A DNA stretch of 64,000 nucleotides from Advenella kashmirensis W13003 (GTDB lineage: Bacteria > Pseudomonadota > Gammaproteobacteria > Burkholderiales > Burkholderiaceae_B): NCBI RefSeq assembly GCF_000506985.1, contig NZ_KI650984.1, positions 1-64,000 on the forward strand, given 5' to 3'. The translations under genes were made by a program, and so were the position numbers. The notes under the pieces are model-generated. The model worked only from the letters and a program-made list of their open reading frames with translations, did no database searches and was not told the origin of the DNA. The stretch's first letter is position 1, and each line of letters opens with the position of its first letter. This document shows, piece after piece, positions 28,584-38,577 of the stretch.

Positions 28584-30427
28584 TCACTTTCCTTGAAAGG
28601 GATATTGTCTTTCGAACGGCCTCTGATCAGCGAACTGGGTTCGGCCTGCAGATAATCGCCCAGACTGCGGATCGACTTGGCGGCGCGCGACAGCTCCTTG
28701 ATCATGCCATTGAGCTGCAACATGACGGGACTGTCATCATTAACGACCCCGCGCACGCTGCCCATGGTCTTGTTGACCCCATCCAGCGATTTGCCGGCCT
28801 TGCGTACCGTCGATGTCAGCTCGGGCACCATCGTCGTGTCGAGCGTGCGAGCCAGTTTGGAGATACTCTGCAGGGCGTCATCAAGCGAATGCCCGATCGA
28901 ATCAATCGGCAGATTCTTCAGTTTCTCGACAATCACGTTCAACTGCTGCTGTAACTCATCGAAGCTGCCCGGCACCGTAGCGACTTCCACCGGCGATTTA
29001 CTCAGATCAGGAGCAGGCGGTTTTTTGGCGATTTCCGGGAAATAATCCAGGGCCACATACAGCTGGCCGGTAAAGATATTGGCAAAACGCAGCTGTGCCT
29101 GGATGCCGCTGCTGACAAACTCTTTCAGCGCCAGATCGTGCACGGGCTCGCCTTTGTCATCGAATCGCTGGGCATCCGGAATCGCGGCCCCCAGGCGGTT
29201 TTCGTAGATAACGCCGTCGACAATCACTGTAGTCTTGCGCGTAGCGATATCAAATTCCATTGAAATATCCTTGACTTCGCCCAGCAGGATACCCTTGAAA
29301 TCAATAGCCGAACCCGTCTGCAGTCCCCGGACCGATTTGTCAAACTTCATGCGGATCGGAAAGGCCAGGCCATCCGGCTTGGCCAGCGCCTTTTCTTCCG
29401 AGGGATTCAGTACAAACGTTGCGCCATCGGCTGCCGGTTTGACGGCCTCTTTCGCCTCTTCTTCGGCAGGCAATTGGCCAAACGCAATACCACCGGCCAG
29501 GACAGATACCAGCGACTGTGTTTTCAAATTCAGGCCGCCCGCATTCAGCGAGAGGTCTACGCCGCTGGCATTCCAGAAACGGCTATTTTCGGTAACGAAG
29601 CGGTCATAGGGCGCATCAATGAATATCTGAACTTCGACGCCCTTGCCTTCTTTGCTCAGCGTATAGTTGATAACCTGTCCCACCTGCAGGCGCCGGTACA
29701 GGACGGGGGAACCCAGATCCAGCGAGTTAAGGCTGGGCGCAGTAATCGTAAAGCGCTTGCCCGGCCGGCCGCTGATCAGTTCGGGCGGTTTTTCCAGTCC
29801 GACAAAATCATTGCGGGGTTCCGCCTTAGTCTGTTTAGTATCATCGATGTCCACGCCAATATAGGCCCCCGACACCAGCGTGCCCAGACCGGAGACGCCG
29901 CTGACCCCCAGCCGGGGTTTGACGACCCAGAACCGGGCGCCTTCGCGCAAAAGAAAATCGACGCCGTCGGTAAAGGATATCGTTACCTGTACCGAGTTGT
30001 GGTCCTCGGTCAGATCGATATCCGAGACAACGCCAACCACCACATCCTTATAGCGAACCTGAGTTTTGTCCACTTCCAGGCCTTCGGCCGTTTTGAAGGT
30101 TACGGTGGCGACCGGCCCCTGCTGCATATAGTCGCGAACCAGCAAAGACAAGCCGATGATGGCCGCAATCAACGGCACCAGCCAGATCCAGGATATATTT
30201 TTGTTTTTTTTCTGGCTCACGACCGGCTGTTTGGCAATAACCGGATTGGGCTGATTGGTCCCGCCGGGTCGCTCATCGCCTTGCTTGCCCTGATTGCCCT
30301 GCTGTGCAGACGCGTCCTGCGCTGCTGCGCCGGTTGTATTATCGGCGGCGGTCGCCGGTGTGTCCGCCGGTTTGTTTGCCGGCGGCTGCGAAGACGAATC
30401 CGACGGGGGCAGATCTTTTTCAGACAT
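28580..30427 (-). CDS. pqiB: PqiB-like MCE (MlaD) protein, three MCE domains
   Basis: 615 aa. An unusually long Pro/Ala/Asn/Gln-rich cytoplasmic N-terminus (about 1-70) precedes one membrane helix (ISWIWLVPLIAAIIGLSLLV). Three MCE domains follow: VTFKTAEGLEVDKTQVRYKD, ITAPSLNSLDLGSPVLYRRL and MKFDKSVRGLQTGSAIDFKG, then a helical C-terminus (LQQQLNVIVEKLKNLP). PqiB forms a stacked-ring tunnel across the periplasm. The gene lies between pqiA and pqiC on the same strand. Confidence 0.92.
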   Translation of the reverse strand: MSEKDLPPSDSSSQPPANKPADTPATAADNTTGAAAQDASAQQGNQGKQGDERPGGTNQPNPVIAKQPVVSQKKNKNISWIWLVPLIAAIIGLSLLVRDYMQQGPVATVTFKTAEGLEVDKTQVRYKDVVVGVVSDIDLTEDHNSVQVTISFTDGVDFLLREGARFWVVKPRLGVSGVSGLGTLVSGAYIGVDIDDTKQTKAEPRNDFVGLEKPPELISGRPGKRFTITAPSLNSLDLGSPVLYRRLQVGQVINYTLSKEGKGVEVQIFIDAPYDRFVTENSRFWNASGVDLSLNAGGLNLKTQSLVSVLAGGIAFGQLPAEEEAKEAVKPAADGATFVLNPSEEKALAKPDGLAFPIRMKFDKSVRGLQTGSAIDFKGILLGEVKDISMEFDIATRKTTVIVDGVIYENRLGAAIPDAQRFDDKGEPVHDLALKEFVSSGIQAQLRFANIFTGQLYVALDYFPEIAKKPPAPDLSKSPVEVATVPGSFDELQQQLNVIVEKLKNLPIDSIGHSLDDALQSISKLARTLDTTMVPELTSTVRKAGKSLDGVNKTMGSVRGVVNDDSPVMLQLNGMIKELSRAAKSIRSLGDYLQAEPSSLIRGRSKDNIPFKESE

Positions 30428-30518
30428 AAGATGCTCCTGCCAACTGCTGAATCAGTAAACTATGCATTCTATTTAATAAACGGTAACCCGTTCCTGTATT
30501 TTTTCTGGAATCAAAGCA

Positions 30519-31796
30519 CTAAGTAAAGGTAGGCGCCGTGGCCGCCGGCTGGTAATCCGGCAATTCGATATCGTCATCGACCTCATCCCAGCCCTTGCGT
30601 ATATCGAAATTCATGGTCGCAAACATGGTCACAACCACGACCATGCCGAAGGCGGCTGCGCCCACGTCAGGCCTGACCGTCATCAGGGGGCCGAAATTGA
30701 CCAGCGATGTCAGCAGAATCACGACAAACACATCCAGCATTGACCATTGTCCGATCAGTTCGACCGTCTGATACATACGCGTGTAATGCATCATGGTATC
30801 ACGCCGCCCTTTTGCAGGACGTCCAAGCAAAATGGCCAGAATGACAATTTTTGTAAGCGGCACCACAAAACTGGCAATAAACACAATCAGCGCCAGGTCC
30901 CAGGAGCCCATGTTCCACAGTTCCAGAATACCGCCCAGAATGGTGTGAGATGAGGTTCCCCCCAGCACCGTCGTGTTGATCATGACCGGGTATAGATTGG
31001 CCGGAAGATACAGAATAATGGCTGTCAGCAAAATGGCCAGGGTACGGGTTTTGTGCGCTGGCTTGCGGTAGTGGACGCGAGTATGGCAGCGCTGGCAATG
31101 GCCTTCGTCAGCCGTGCTCATGGTAATTTGTCCGCACACCTCGCAGTCCAGCGGATGATGCTGCGGTTCAATGGAAACCGGCATGCTCTGAACCGCGCCA
31201 TCCTGTTCGGCCAGCAACCACACTCTTTCAGAATTCAGCTTGCTCAGGCCGGTCAGCAGGAAGGTGAGCGCTGCGTACGCCCACAGGCCCGCGCCGGGTG
31301 TAAGCGAAGCCATATCGGCCAGTTTGACGATGGCGACCAGCGCTCCCAGCATAAAGACCGGCACCATCGCCCAGGGGCGCACATAGTGCAGCCAGCGGCT
31401 TAACAGATTCAGGCCCGGCGCCACTCTGCCCTGGCGCGAAAAGGCCAACAGCCACGCCAGGATCAGAATATCCAGCAACGGCATCAGGAATCCGGTGGCA
31501 AAACACATGATGGCCACGCTCGGATATCCGGCCCGCCACGTGGCCGCTACCGCATCCAGAAAGGTCGAACTGCTTTTGAGCCCGACCGCCGTGATGGTGC
31601 CCACAGGCATGAAATTGGCAATGGTAAACGCGATCAGGGAGGTCAGGACAATCGCCAGCCAGGCCGTGCTGTTCAGGACGCCCTGGGACCAGAGCACGGT
31701 ACCGCAACGCACGCACGAAGCGCGCTGCCCGGAGGCCAGCGCGCTTCTTTCATGCATTTGCCCACAATGATGACAGGCGATGTACGTACCTGTCAT
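30519..31796 (-). CDS. pqiA: PqiA-like inner-membrane protein with zinc ribbons
   Basis: 425 aa. There are two repeats of a zinc ribbon followed by four membrane helices: CHHCGQMH...CVRCGTVL at the N-terminus and CEVCGQ...CQRCHTRV near 220. PqiA is the inner-membrane partner of PqiB in MCE transport. The gene heads the pqiABC operon; pqiB follows after a 91-base gap. clpA ends just two bases upstream (31799) on the same strand, so clpA read-through is possible. Confidence 0.92.
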   Translation of the reverse strand: MTGTYIACHHCGQMHERSALASGQRASCVRCGTVLWSQGVLNSTAWLAIVLTSLIAFTIANFMPVGTITAVGLKSSSTFLDAVAATWRAGYPSVAIMCFATGFLMPLLDILILAWLLAFSRQGRVAPGLNLLSRWLHYVRPWAMVPVFMLGALVAIVKLADMASLTPGAGLWAYAALTFLLTGLSKLNSERVWLLAEQDGAVQSMPVSIEPQHHPLDCEVCGQITMSTADEGHCQRCHTRVHYRKPAHKTRTLAILLTAIILYLPANLYPVMINTTVLGGTSSHTILGGILELWNMGSWDLALIVFIASFVVPLTKIVILAILLGRPAKGRRDTMMHYTRMYQTVELIGQWSMLDVFVVILLTSLVNFGPLMTVRPDVGAAAFGMVVVVTMFATMNFDIRKGWDEVDDDIELPDYQPAATAPTFT

Positions 31797-31798
31797 GA

Positions 31799-34099
31799 TC
31801 AGGAAACCAGTGCTTCTTCCTCAGAATCCTTTTTTTCTTTCGGATCCGACTCATTGAAGGTAAGCGTCACTTCGTCCTTGTCGTCAATATCGACATACAC
31901 CGATCCCCCACTGGCCAGGCGGCCAAACAGCAATTCATCGGCCAGGGCACGGCGAATCACATCCTGGATCAGGCGTTGCATCGGCCGCGCGCCCATGACC
32001 GGATCAAAGCCTTTTTTGGCCAGATGCTGGCGCAAGGCATCGGTAAACGTCGCTTCTACGCGCTTGGCCTGCAGCTGATGCTCCAGCTCGATCAGGAATT
32101 TGTCGACCACCCGCATGATAATGTCCTGCGACAATGCGTCGAACGGAATAATGGCATCCAGGCGGTTGCGGAACTCGGGCGAGAACATGCGCTTGATTTC
32201 AGCCATCTCGTCGCCGCTCTGGCGACTGTCTGCAAAGCCAATCGAGCGGCGATTGAGCAATTCTGCACCGGCATTGGTCGTCATGATAATGACGACATTT
32301 CTGAAATCAGATTTGCGGCCGTTATTGTCGGTAAGGACACCATGATCCATCACCTGCAGCAGAATATTGAAGATGTCCGGATGCGCTTTTTCGATTTCGT
32401 CCAAAAGCAGTACGCTGTGCGGTTGCTTGTTGACAGCCTCGGTCAGCAGCCCGCCCTGGTCAAAACCGACGTATCCCGGAGGCGCACCGATCAGACGCGA
32501 AACGGCGTGGCGCTCCATGTACTCGGACATGTCGAAACGAATCAGTTCAACGCCCAGAATAAATGCCAGTTGCTTGGCGACTTCGGTCTTGCCCACGCCG
32601 GTCGGGCCGGAGAACAGGAACGAACCTATCGGTTTGTCAGGCTTGCCCAGGCCGGAGCGTGACATTTTGATGGCCGAAGCCAGCGCGGTAATAGCCGCAT
32701 CCTGACCGAACACGACCGTTTTCAGGTCGCGATCCAGCGTAGCCAGCTTGTTACGGTCGTCACTGCTGACCGACTGCGGCGGAATCCGGGCCATTTTCGA
32801 GACCACGTTTTCAATGTCGGATTTGCCGATAACTTTTTTCTGCCGCGACTTGGGCAACAGGCGCTGCGCCGCGCCGCTTTCATCCAGAACGTCGATCGCC
32901 TTGTCGGGCAGATGACGATCATTGATGTGCTTGGCCGACAGCTCGGCCGCCGCAGTAATGGCTGCTGCCGAATAGCGAACGTGATGGTGCTCTTCAAATT
33001 TGGATTTGAGGCCACGCAAAATAAGAATCGTCTGCTCGACCGTAGGCTCGCTCACGTCGATTTTCTGGAAACGACGAGACAGGGCATGATCTTTCTCGAA
33101 AATGCCGCGATATTCTTTGTAGGTGGTCGCGCCCATGCAACGCAGCGCACCGGAAGACAGCGCTGGCTTAAGCAGATTGGATGCGTCCATGGTCCCGCCC
33201 GAAGCCGAACCGGCGCCGATCAGGGTATGAATTTCGTCGATGAACAAAACCGCGTCCGGCTGGCTTGCCAGTTGCTTGAGCACCGCTTTCAGGCGCTGCT
33301 CGAAGTCGCCACGATACTTGGTGCCGGCCAGCAATGATCCCATATCCAGCGCATAAACCCGCGCCTTGGACAAAATTTCAGGAACATTGCCGCTCATAAT
33401 GCGCAGGGCCAGCCCTTCAGCGATGGCTGTCTTGCCCACTCCGGCTTCACCCACCAGCAGCGGATTGTTCTTGCGGCGACGGCACAAAATTTGCACCACG
33501 CGCTCTATTTCACTGTCCCGCCCGATCAGGGGGTCGATCTTGCCGGCCTTGGCCTGCGCATTCAGATCGGACGCATACAGCGCCAGGGGCGACTTGTTTT
33601 CCTCGGGCTCGCCCGGCTGGGCGTCGGACGGCGCAGCACTCTCGTCGGGCGCGGGCGCCGCAGACTTGGTAATGCCATGTGAAATATAGTTGACCACATC
33701 CAGGCGGGTAATGTTTTGTTCCTGCAAATAGAAGACGGCGTGCGAATCCTTTTCGCTGAAAATAGCCACCAGCACATTGGCACCGGTTGCGGGGCTCTTG
33801 GCGTTGCCGTTGGAGGAAACATGCATGATGGCGCGCTGGATGACGCGCTGAAAGCCCAGGGTCGGCTGCGTGTCTACTTCATCGCTTCCGCCGACAATGG
33901 GTGTATTGGTATCGATAAAAGCACGCAGCTTGCTGCGCAACTGCTCAATATCCGCGTCACACGCGGTCAGTACCTCGCGGGCGGCGGCATTATCCAGCAA
34001 TACCAGCAGCAGGTGTTCGACGGTAATAAATTCATGGCGGGCGGTACGCGCATCCACAAATGCCATATGAAGCGTCACTTCGAGTTCTTGAGAAATCAC
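31799..34099 (-). CDS. clpA: ATP-dependent Clp protease ATP-binding subunit ClpA
   Basis: 766 aa starting at GTG (34099), with GGAGG five bases upstream. It has an N-terminal Clp repeat domain (1-145), a first AAA+ module with GEAGVGKT (about 213) and DEIHTLIGAG, and a second module with GPTGVGKT (about 496), LLLDEIEKAHPD and MTTNAGAE. There is no ClpB-type middle coiled coil. It unfolds proteins for ClpP and is modulated by ClpS, encoded 46 bases upstream. Normal length. Confidence 0.97.
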   Translation of the reverse strand: MISQELEVTLHMAFVDARTARHEFITVEHLLLVLLDNAAAREVLTACDADIEQLRSKLRAFIDTNTPIVGGSDEVDTQPTLGFQRVIQRAIMHVSSNGNAKSPATGANVLVAIFSEKDSHAVFYLQEQNITRLDVVNYISHGITKSAAPAPDESAAPSDAQPGEPEENKSPLALYASDLNAQAKAGKIDPLIGRDSEIERVVQILCRRRKNNPLLVGEAGVGKTAIAEGLALRIMSGNVPEILSKARVYALDMGSLLAGTKYRGDFEQRLKAVLKQLASQPDAVLFIDEIHTLIGAGSASGGTMDASNLLKPALSSGALRCMGATTYKEYRGIFEKDHALSRRFQKIDVSEPTVEQTILILRGLKSKFEEHHHVRYSAAAITAAAELSAKHINDRHLPDKAIDVLDESGAAQRLLPKSRQKKVIGKSDIENVVSKMARIPPQSVSSDDRNKLATLDRDLKTVVFGQDAAITALASAIKMSRSGLGKPDKPIGSFLFSGPTGVGKTEVAKQLAFILGVELIRFDMSEYMERHAVSRLIGAPPGYVGFDQGGLLTEAVNKQPHSVLLLDEIEKAHPDIFNILLQVMDHGVLTDNNGRKSDFRNVVIIMTTNAGAELLNRRSIGFADSRQSGDEMAEIKRMFSPEFRNRLDAIIPFDALSQDIIMRVVDKFLIELEHQLQAKRVEATFTDALRQHLAKKGFDPVMGARPMQRLIQDVIRRALADELLFGRLASGGSVYVDIDDKDEVTLTFNESDPKEKKDSEEEALVS

Positions 34100-34145
34100 A
34101 ATTTCCTCCGTCTAAACAACTGCCCTGGAAATAATGCCAGGACTA

Positions 34146-34454
34146 TTACAAATCCACGGGTTCCATCACACACTGCAAGGGGTGCTGATGGGAACGCGCA
34201 TACTGCCCAACCATGGCTACTTTGGTCGCGGCGATGTCTCTGGTATAGACCCCGCAAACACCTTTGCCATCATGATGTACTTTTAACATGATCACGGTCG
34301 CTTCTTCTTCGGATTTCGAAAAAATTTTCTGCAAAACCGACACCACAAAATCCATGGGGGTGTAATCATCGTTGAGCAACAACACCTGATACATGGGCGG
34401 AGGCGCCAATTTTGCCTTTTGCGCTTCAGTGACAATGCCTGACTGCTGAGCCAT
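34146..34454 (-). CDS. clpS: ClpA adaptor protein ClpS
   Basis: 102 aa. [20 protein letters not shown] and [14 protein letters not shown] are the ClpS core; it delivers N-degron substrates to ClpAP. It is co-directional with clpA and divergent from the cold-shock gene. Confidence 0.97.
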   Translation of the reverse strand: MAQQSGIVTEAQKAKLAPPPMYQVLLLNDDYTPMDFVVSVLQKIFSKSEEEATVIMLKVHHDGKGVCGVYTRDIAATKVAMVGQYARSHQHPLQCVMEPVDL

Positions 34455-34711
34455 ACCAAACCTGCTGAAGAAAGTATCTATATTGATACTGTATACGATA
34501 TTTCAAGTAGTGTTGTTTATGAACCCCGAAATTATCGGTAATTTCCACTATTGACTCACATAATTTTAATCTGCATCATTTCCTTATACTGAAAAATAGT
34601 ATCCACAAATTGATTTCCGTACTTCAATTTCTATTTCAGTATCTTTTCGGCAACGACGCGGCATCGGTCGAGCGCCATTAGTCGGTAACATCTTGAGCAG
34701 AGGCTGTAAGT

Positions 34712-34960
34712 ATGTCAGAAACAACAGAGACACCCGTTCCGGAAGAAAGCGGTAATAAACAGACCGGAACAGTGAAATGGTTCAACGATGCCAAAGGGTT
34801 CGGTTTCATTACCCCCGATGGCGGTGGAGAAGACCTTTTTGCCCACTTTTCATCCATCCAGATGAATGGTTTCAAAACACTTAAAGAAGGCCAGCGCGTC
34901 ACGTTTGAGATTGCCCAGGGTCCAAAAGGCCAACAGGCACTCAATATTATGGCAGCATAA
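34712..34960 (+). CDS. CspA-family cold-shock protein
   Basis: 82 aa: a 17-residue acidic/polar N-terminal extension, then the cold-shock domain with [16 protein letters not shown] (RNP1) and DLFAHFSSI (RNP2). It binds single-stranded nucleic acid as an RNA chaperone. TATACT at 34585-34590 is a candidate -10 and would leave a leader of about 115 bases, usual for cold-inducible csp genes. A GAAATTA-TCGG-TAATTTC hairpin (34528-34545) lies in the divergent intergenic region with clpS. Confidence 0.93.
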   Translation: MSETTETPVPEESGNKQTGTVKWFNDAKGFGFITPDGGGEDLFAHFSSIQMNGFKTLKEGQRVTFEIAQGPKGQQALNIMAA

Positions 34961-34978
34961 TCTGTATTTTTTCAGAGT

Positions 34979-35503
34979 ATGCCCATACCCCTGTCCGCAG
35001 CAAGGTTCTTGCGATTAGTGTTTTTAGCGGGCTGCACCATTCTGGCAGGCTTTTTGCCTGCCTCGCAGAGTGCTGCGGCCCGCGTTTCCGCATCACCCGC
35101 CGCGCCCGCGTCTGTGCGCATTAACCATCACCCCATTACAATTGAAATCGCCGACACGGATTCGCTGCGCGCCGAGGGTCTTATGCACCGCCCGGCGCTG
35201 CCTCCGGATCACGGGATGCTTTTTGTCTTTCCCGACAATCAGCCGCGCTGTTTCTGGATGAAAAACACCCTGATTCCCCTGTCGATCGCCTTTATCGACG
35301 CACAACGCCGCATCGTTGCGCTGGACGAGATGCAGCCGTTGAGCGAAGAAACCCACTGTTCGGGCAGCGCTGCCCGATACGCACTGGAAATGAACAAAGA
35401 CTGGTTCCATAGCCGCGGGGTGCGCGTCGGTGATATCATCGAGGCTGTTCAACCGCCCGCCCTGCCCGTCGCACGGGACGAGGGCTCGGCTACTTTACAG
35501 TAA
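34979..35503 (+). CDS. DUF192 family exported protein
   Basis: 174 aa. A hydrophobic N-terminal segment (RLVFLAGCTILAGFLPASQS) acts as signal or anchor. The DUF192 core reads TIEIADTDSLRAEGLMHRP, MLFVFPDNQPRCFWMKNTLIPLSIAFID, with a conserved Cys and Trp. The family is widespread in periplasms and has no settled function. It starts 18 bases after the cold-shock gene and may be co-transcribed with it. Confidence 0.82.
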   Translation: MPIPLSAARFLRLVFLAGCTILAGFLPASQSAAARVSASPAAPASVRINHHPITIEIADTDSLRAEGLMHRPALPPDHGMLFVFPDNQPRCFWMKNTLIPLSIAFIDAQRRIVALDEMQPLSEETHCSGSAARYALEMNKDWFHSRGVRVGDIIEAVQPPALPVARDEGSATLQ

Positions 35504-35513
35504 AAGGTCATCA

Positions 35514-35870
35514 ATGAAAGCAATCTGGTACGCCCTGTTGGGCAGCAGCATGGGCTTACTCGCAGGATGCGCGGGCATTACCCTGCCTGAATATCAAAAA
35601 CCCGCAATCGATCGCACCTCTGACGTTCAACCCAAACTGCTGGCCAAATGTATTTTGGAGGGCTGGAAAGGCCCCTATCCCGCCGCCAATCTGACCATGT
35701 CTGACGCGGATCATTATTTTGGCGCGATTCCCGGGCCCGATAAACCCAAAGCCAAGATCAGCGTTGCCCCCAAAAGCATGGACAGCAATTCCGGCACACG
35801 GGTTACCCTGCGCGTAGCCGAAGGCACCTCACCCGATATCGTCACGATTGTCGAGCAGTGCATGCGTTAA
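35514..35870 (+). CDS. Small predicted lipoprotein
   Basis: 118 aa from the ATG at 35514, preceded by AAAAGG. The signal peptide ends in a lipobox (LLAGCAG, Cys at about 19). The mature part contains two further cysteines (AKCILEGWKG and EQCMR at the end), perhaps paired. It is ten bases after the DUF192 gene. No family recognised; such short lipoproteins are common in Alcaligenaceae. Confidence 0.7.
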   Translation: MKAIWYALLGSSMGLLAGCAGITLPEYQKPAIDRTSDVQPKLLAKCILEGWKGPYPAANLTMSDADHYFGAIPGPDKPKAKISVAPKSMDSNSGTRVTLRVAEGTSPDIVTIVEQCMR

Positions 35871-35953
35871 GAGCGCACTGGCTGCCGCCGACATGCTGCG
35901 GCAAACAGATCAAACGAGGCGACCAGTCAACAATGCATCGCGATCACATACCC

Positions 35954-35996
35954 AAAAAAAACACCGCCGGCAATATTTCACCGGCGGTGTTTTTGT
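35954..35996. terminator. Bidirectional terminator between the lipoprotein gene and sodB
   Basis: A perfect 10-bp stem ACACCGCCGG (35961-35970) / CCGGCGGTGT (35981-35990) with a 10-base loop has an A-run before it and a T-run after it, so it works for both converging genes. Confidence 0.92.
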
Positions 35997-36044
35997 TCAG
36001 ACCGGTCTGATGTGAATCAGATCGACGTGCTTAAAGCGGAACAA

Positions 36045-36620
36045 TCAGCCCAGGTTTTTGTTGGCAAAATCCCAGTTCGCCAGTTTCCAGAATGATTCCA
36101 GATATTTGGGGCGCGCATTACGATAGTCGATGTAATAAGCGTGCTCCCAGACATCACAGGTCAGCAGAGGCACGTCATCGGTCGTCAGTGGTGTTTTGGC
36201 ATTGCTTGTGTTGACGATATCCAGCGAACCGTCGGCTTTCTTTACCAGCCAGGTCCAGCCTGAGCCGAAATTGCCGGCTGCCGATTTATTGAATTCTTCC
36301 TTGAATTTATCAACATTACCCCATTTTTTGTTGATACCTTCGAGCACGGCGCCTGATGGCTCGCTTCCGCCTGGAGTCAGAGAGTTCCAGTAGAACGTGT
36401 GGTTCCAGATCTGGGCGGCCTGGTTGAACATCACGCCTTCGGATTTTTTAACGGTATCTTCCAGACTGGCATTTTCAAATTCGGTACCGGGAATCAGCTC
36501 ATTGAGCTTGTCAACGTAAGCTTTATGATGTTTGCCATAATGGTACTCAAGCGTTTCCTTGGAAATGGTCGGTGCAAGCGCATCCATTTCATAAGGAAGT
36601 GGAGGTAGACTGTGTGCCAT
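36045..36620 (-). CDS. sodB: Superoxide dismutase [Fe]
   Basis: 191 aa cytoplasmic iron SOD. Metal ligands H27, H74, D156 and H160 are in place ([27 protein letters not shown]). [11 protein letters not shown] and GSGWTWLV agree with the Fe rather than the Mn type. It disproportionates superoxide. It stands alone and converges on the preceding lipoprotein gene. Confidence 0.96.
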   Translation of the reverse strand: MAHSLPPLPYEMDALAPTISKETLEYHYGKHHKAYVDKLNELIPGTEFENASLEDTVKKSEGVMFNQAAQIWNHTFYWNSLTPGGSEPSGAVLEGINKKWGNVDKFKEEFNKSAAGNFGSGWTWLVKKADGSLDIVNTSNAKTPLTTDDVPLLTCDVWEHAYYIDYRNARPKYLESFWKLANWDFANKNLG

Positions 36621-36670
36621 GTAGATCTCCTTGTAAAAGTAAAAAAGGTACCCTGATGATACCTTAAATT

Positions 36671-38005
36671 CTAGGTACGATTTGCAATGACCCTGACTGG
36701 CTGCGTACCTTTCTCCAGTTCGAGCTTCAGGGTCTGACCTTCATGCAGAAGCGCGGGATCACGCTGCACGTGTCCGGCGTCGTCATAGACAATGGCATAC
36801 CCGCGGCCGAGCACCGCGCGCGGGTTGATGGTTTCAAATTGAGTGAGCACGCGTTCAAAGCGGCGCCCGTTCTGGCTCATGCAGCGATCCGCCGCGCGCT
36901 CGAGTCGCGCCAGCAGCGCCCCCACGCGGTTGCGCGCCAGCGTGATATTGGGTGCGGCATGTCCGAGTTTTTGATTCAGCATATCGATGCGATTACGTTT
37001 ACGCTCGATTGTGGCTCGTACCAGTCCTTCCAGCTGGCGCGCCGCATGCTCGATACGCGCGCGATCGGCACGCATTTTTTGCGCCGGCGAAACCAGCCGG
37101 CCCGACAGGCGATCCAGTTTCAGGCTCAGGTGTTCCAGCATGCGCTGCTGATGGCGGGACAGCCGGTCCGTGAAGCCCGCAATCTCGTTCAGCATATCGC
37201 GTCGTGGCCGGCACGCCAATTCTGCCGCCGCAGTCGGCGTTGGTGCGCGCAGGTCTGCGACAAAGTCAGCTATCGTAAAGTCGGTTTCGTGGCCCACGCC
37301 GGACACAATCGGAATCCGGCTGGCGGCGATCAGGCGGGCAAGCGATTCGTCATTGAAACTCCAGAGGTCTTCCATGCTGCCGCCGCCGCGCACCAGCAGC
37401 AGTACGTCCACCTCATTGCGCATTTGCGCCTGGGCCAGCGCACTCATGATTTCACTTGCAGCATCCCGGCCCTGTACGGCCGTCGGGTACACAATGATCC
37501 CGACATGCGGTGCGCGTCGGGTCAGGGCCGTCAATACATCATGCAGGGCCGCAGCGCCCAGCGAGGTGATGACGCCAATGCGCCGGACAAAAACCGGCAG
37601 CGGCCGCTTGCGCGAGTCATCCAGCAAGCCTTCTTCCTGCAAACGGGCGCGAATGGCCAGGAACTGTTCATACAGATTCCCCTGCCCGGCACAGCGCAGC
37701 GATTCGACCTGCAATTGATAGTCGCCACGAGGCTCATACAGGGTCACGCGCGCTCGAACATCAATCCGCTCGCCGGAAGCAGGCACAAAATCCAGCAACG
37801 CCGTCTTGCCACGGAACATGACCGCTCGCACCGATGCGCGTTCGTCCTTTAAGGTGAAGTACCAATGGCCCGAAGCGGCACGCACAAAATTGGAAATTTC
37901 CCCCGTTACCCAGAGCACAGGCACCCCTTCTTCCAGCAATCGTCCAACGCGCCGATTCAATTGGCCGACCGATAACATTTTTTCGCTTGACATTGCGTCG
38001 TTCAT
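36671..38005 (-). CDS. xseA: Exodeoxyribonuclease VII large subunit
   Basis: 444 aa from the ATG at 38005 ([17 protein letters not shown]); the frame is open to 38071 but the extra residues are not family-like. An N-terminal OB fold ([24 protein letters not shown]) is followed by the catalytic core ([45 protein letters not shown]), a long coiled-coil arm, and GRGYAIV near the C-terminus. It degrades single-stranded DNA from both ends together with XseB, which is not encoded here. Confidence 0.95.
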   Translation of the reverse strand: MNDAMSSEKMLSVGQLNRRVGRLLEEGVPVLWVTGEISNFVRAASGHWYFTLKDERASVRAVMFRGKTALLDFVPASGERIDVRARVTLYEPRGDYQLQVESLRCAGQGNLYEQFLAIRARLQEEGLLDDSRKRPLPVFVRRIGVITSLGAAALHDVLTALTRRAPHVGIIVYPTAVQGRDAASEIMSALAQAQMRNEVDVLLLVRGGGSMEDLWSFNDESLARLIAASRIPIVSGVGHETDFTIADFVADLRAPTPTAAAELACRPRRDMLNEIAGFTDRLSRHQQRMLEHLSLKLDRLSGRLVSPAQKMRADRARIEHAARQLEGLVRATIERKRNRIDMLNQKLGHAAPNITLARNRVGALLARLERAADRCMSQNGRRFERVLTQFETINPRAVLGRGYAIVYDDAGHVQRDPALLHEGQTLKLELEKGTQPVRVIANRT

Positions 38006-38577
38006 TTCCCGATTTTCCAAATTTGAAACTCCAAACTGTCCACAAAATTTAAAAATCAAGCGCCTGGGCATTTTTTCGGCGTTTTACAATGGCTTCCTGA
38101 TTCAATTTATTAGGATTATTCGATAACTCATTGATTTAAAATAAAATAAAATATTTCAATTAAATTGCACAATGATTAAGCAAACAAACCGGACACTTGT
38201 GTAGATACGCCATTACAGCATCTTATTAACAGAATTATCCACAGAAAATGTGAGTAGTTACATTTGTCCACTTTCGGCTCGTTGTCAGGATCAAATTGAT
38301 GCATTGCAGGATCATTTCACTTCATGAACAAGTCGGCAAAAAAAGCCCAAATCGGTGGCCCGAATCTCCGACAAAAGTATCTTCTGTTAAGCGCGTTTAT
38401 CCTTCCGTTCAATCGACACGACAGTTTGATGCGATAATGCGCAAAGACAGATTCGGCGCCGACATTCCTCGACAATGCCAAGTTCAGCCTGCTGTCCTTC
38501 CGCCTTTCCCTGACCGGGAATGTACAACCCACGGTGGCGCGCCTGCTTCTATCGCAAGACCGCCCTATTTCACTGCC
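38006..38577. other. 572-bp AT-rich divergent intergenic region (xseA/lpxK) with a DnaA-box match
   Basis: The first 160 bases are very AT-rich (for example 38131-38165). A perfect TTATCCACA stands at 38235-38243. An open + strand frame from 38296 runs into lpxK, but the encoded residues before 38578 resemble no lpxK N-terminus. I see no remnant of exbB/exbD, which in related genomes often occupy this position. The region probably contains both divergent promoters. Confidence 0.5.

Noticed and set aside
36743-37852. 369-codon open frame on + opposite xseA
   Set aside because: Antisense to conserved xseA; no start site or motif.
38080-38250. Chromosomal replication origin
   Set aside because: Only one DnaA box beside an AT-rich tract, and no dnaA, dnaN, gidA or rpmH nearby.
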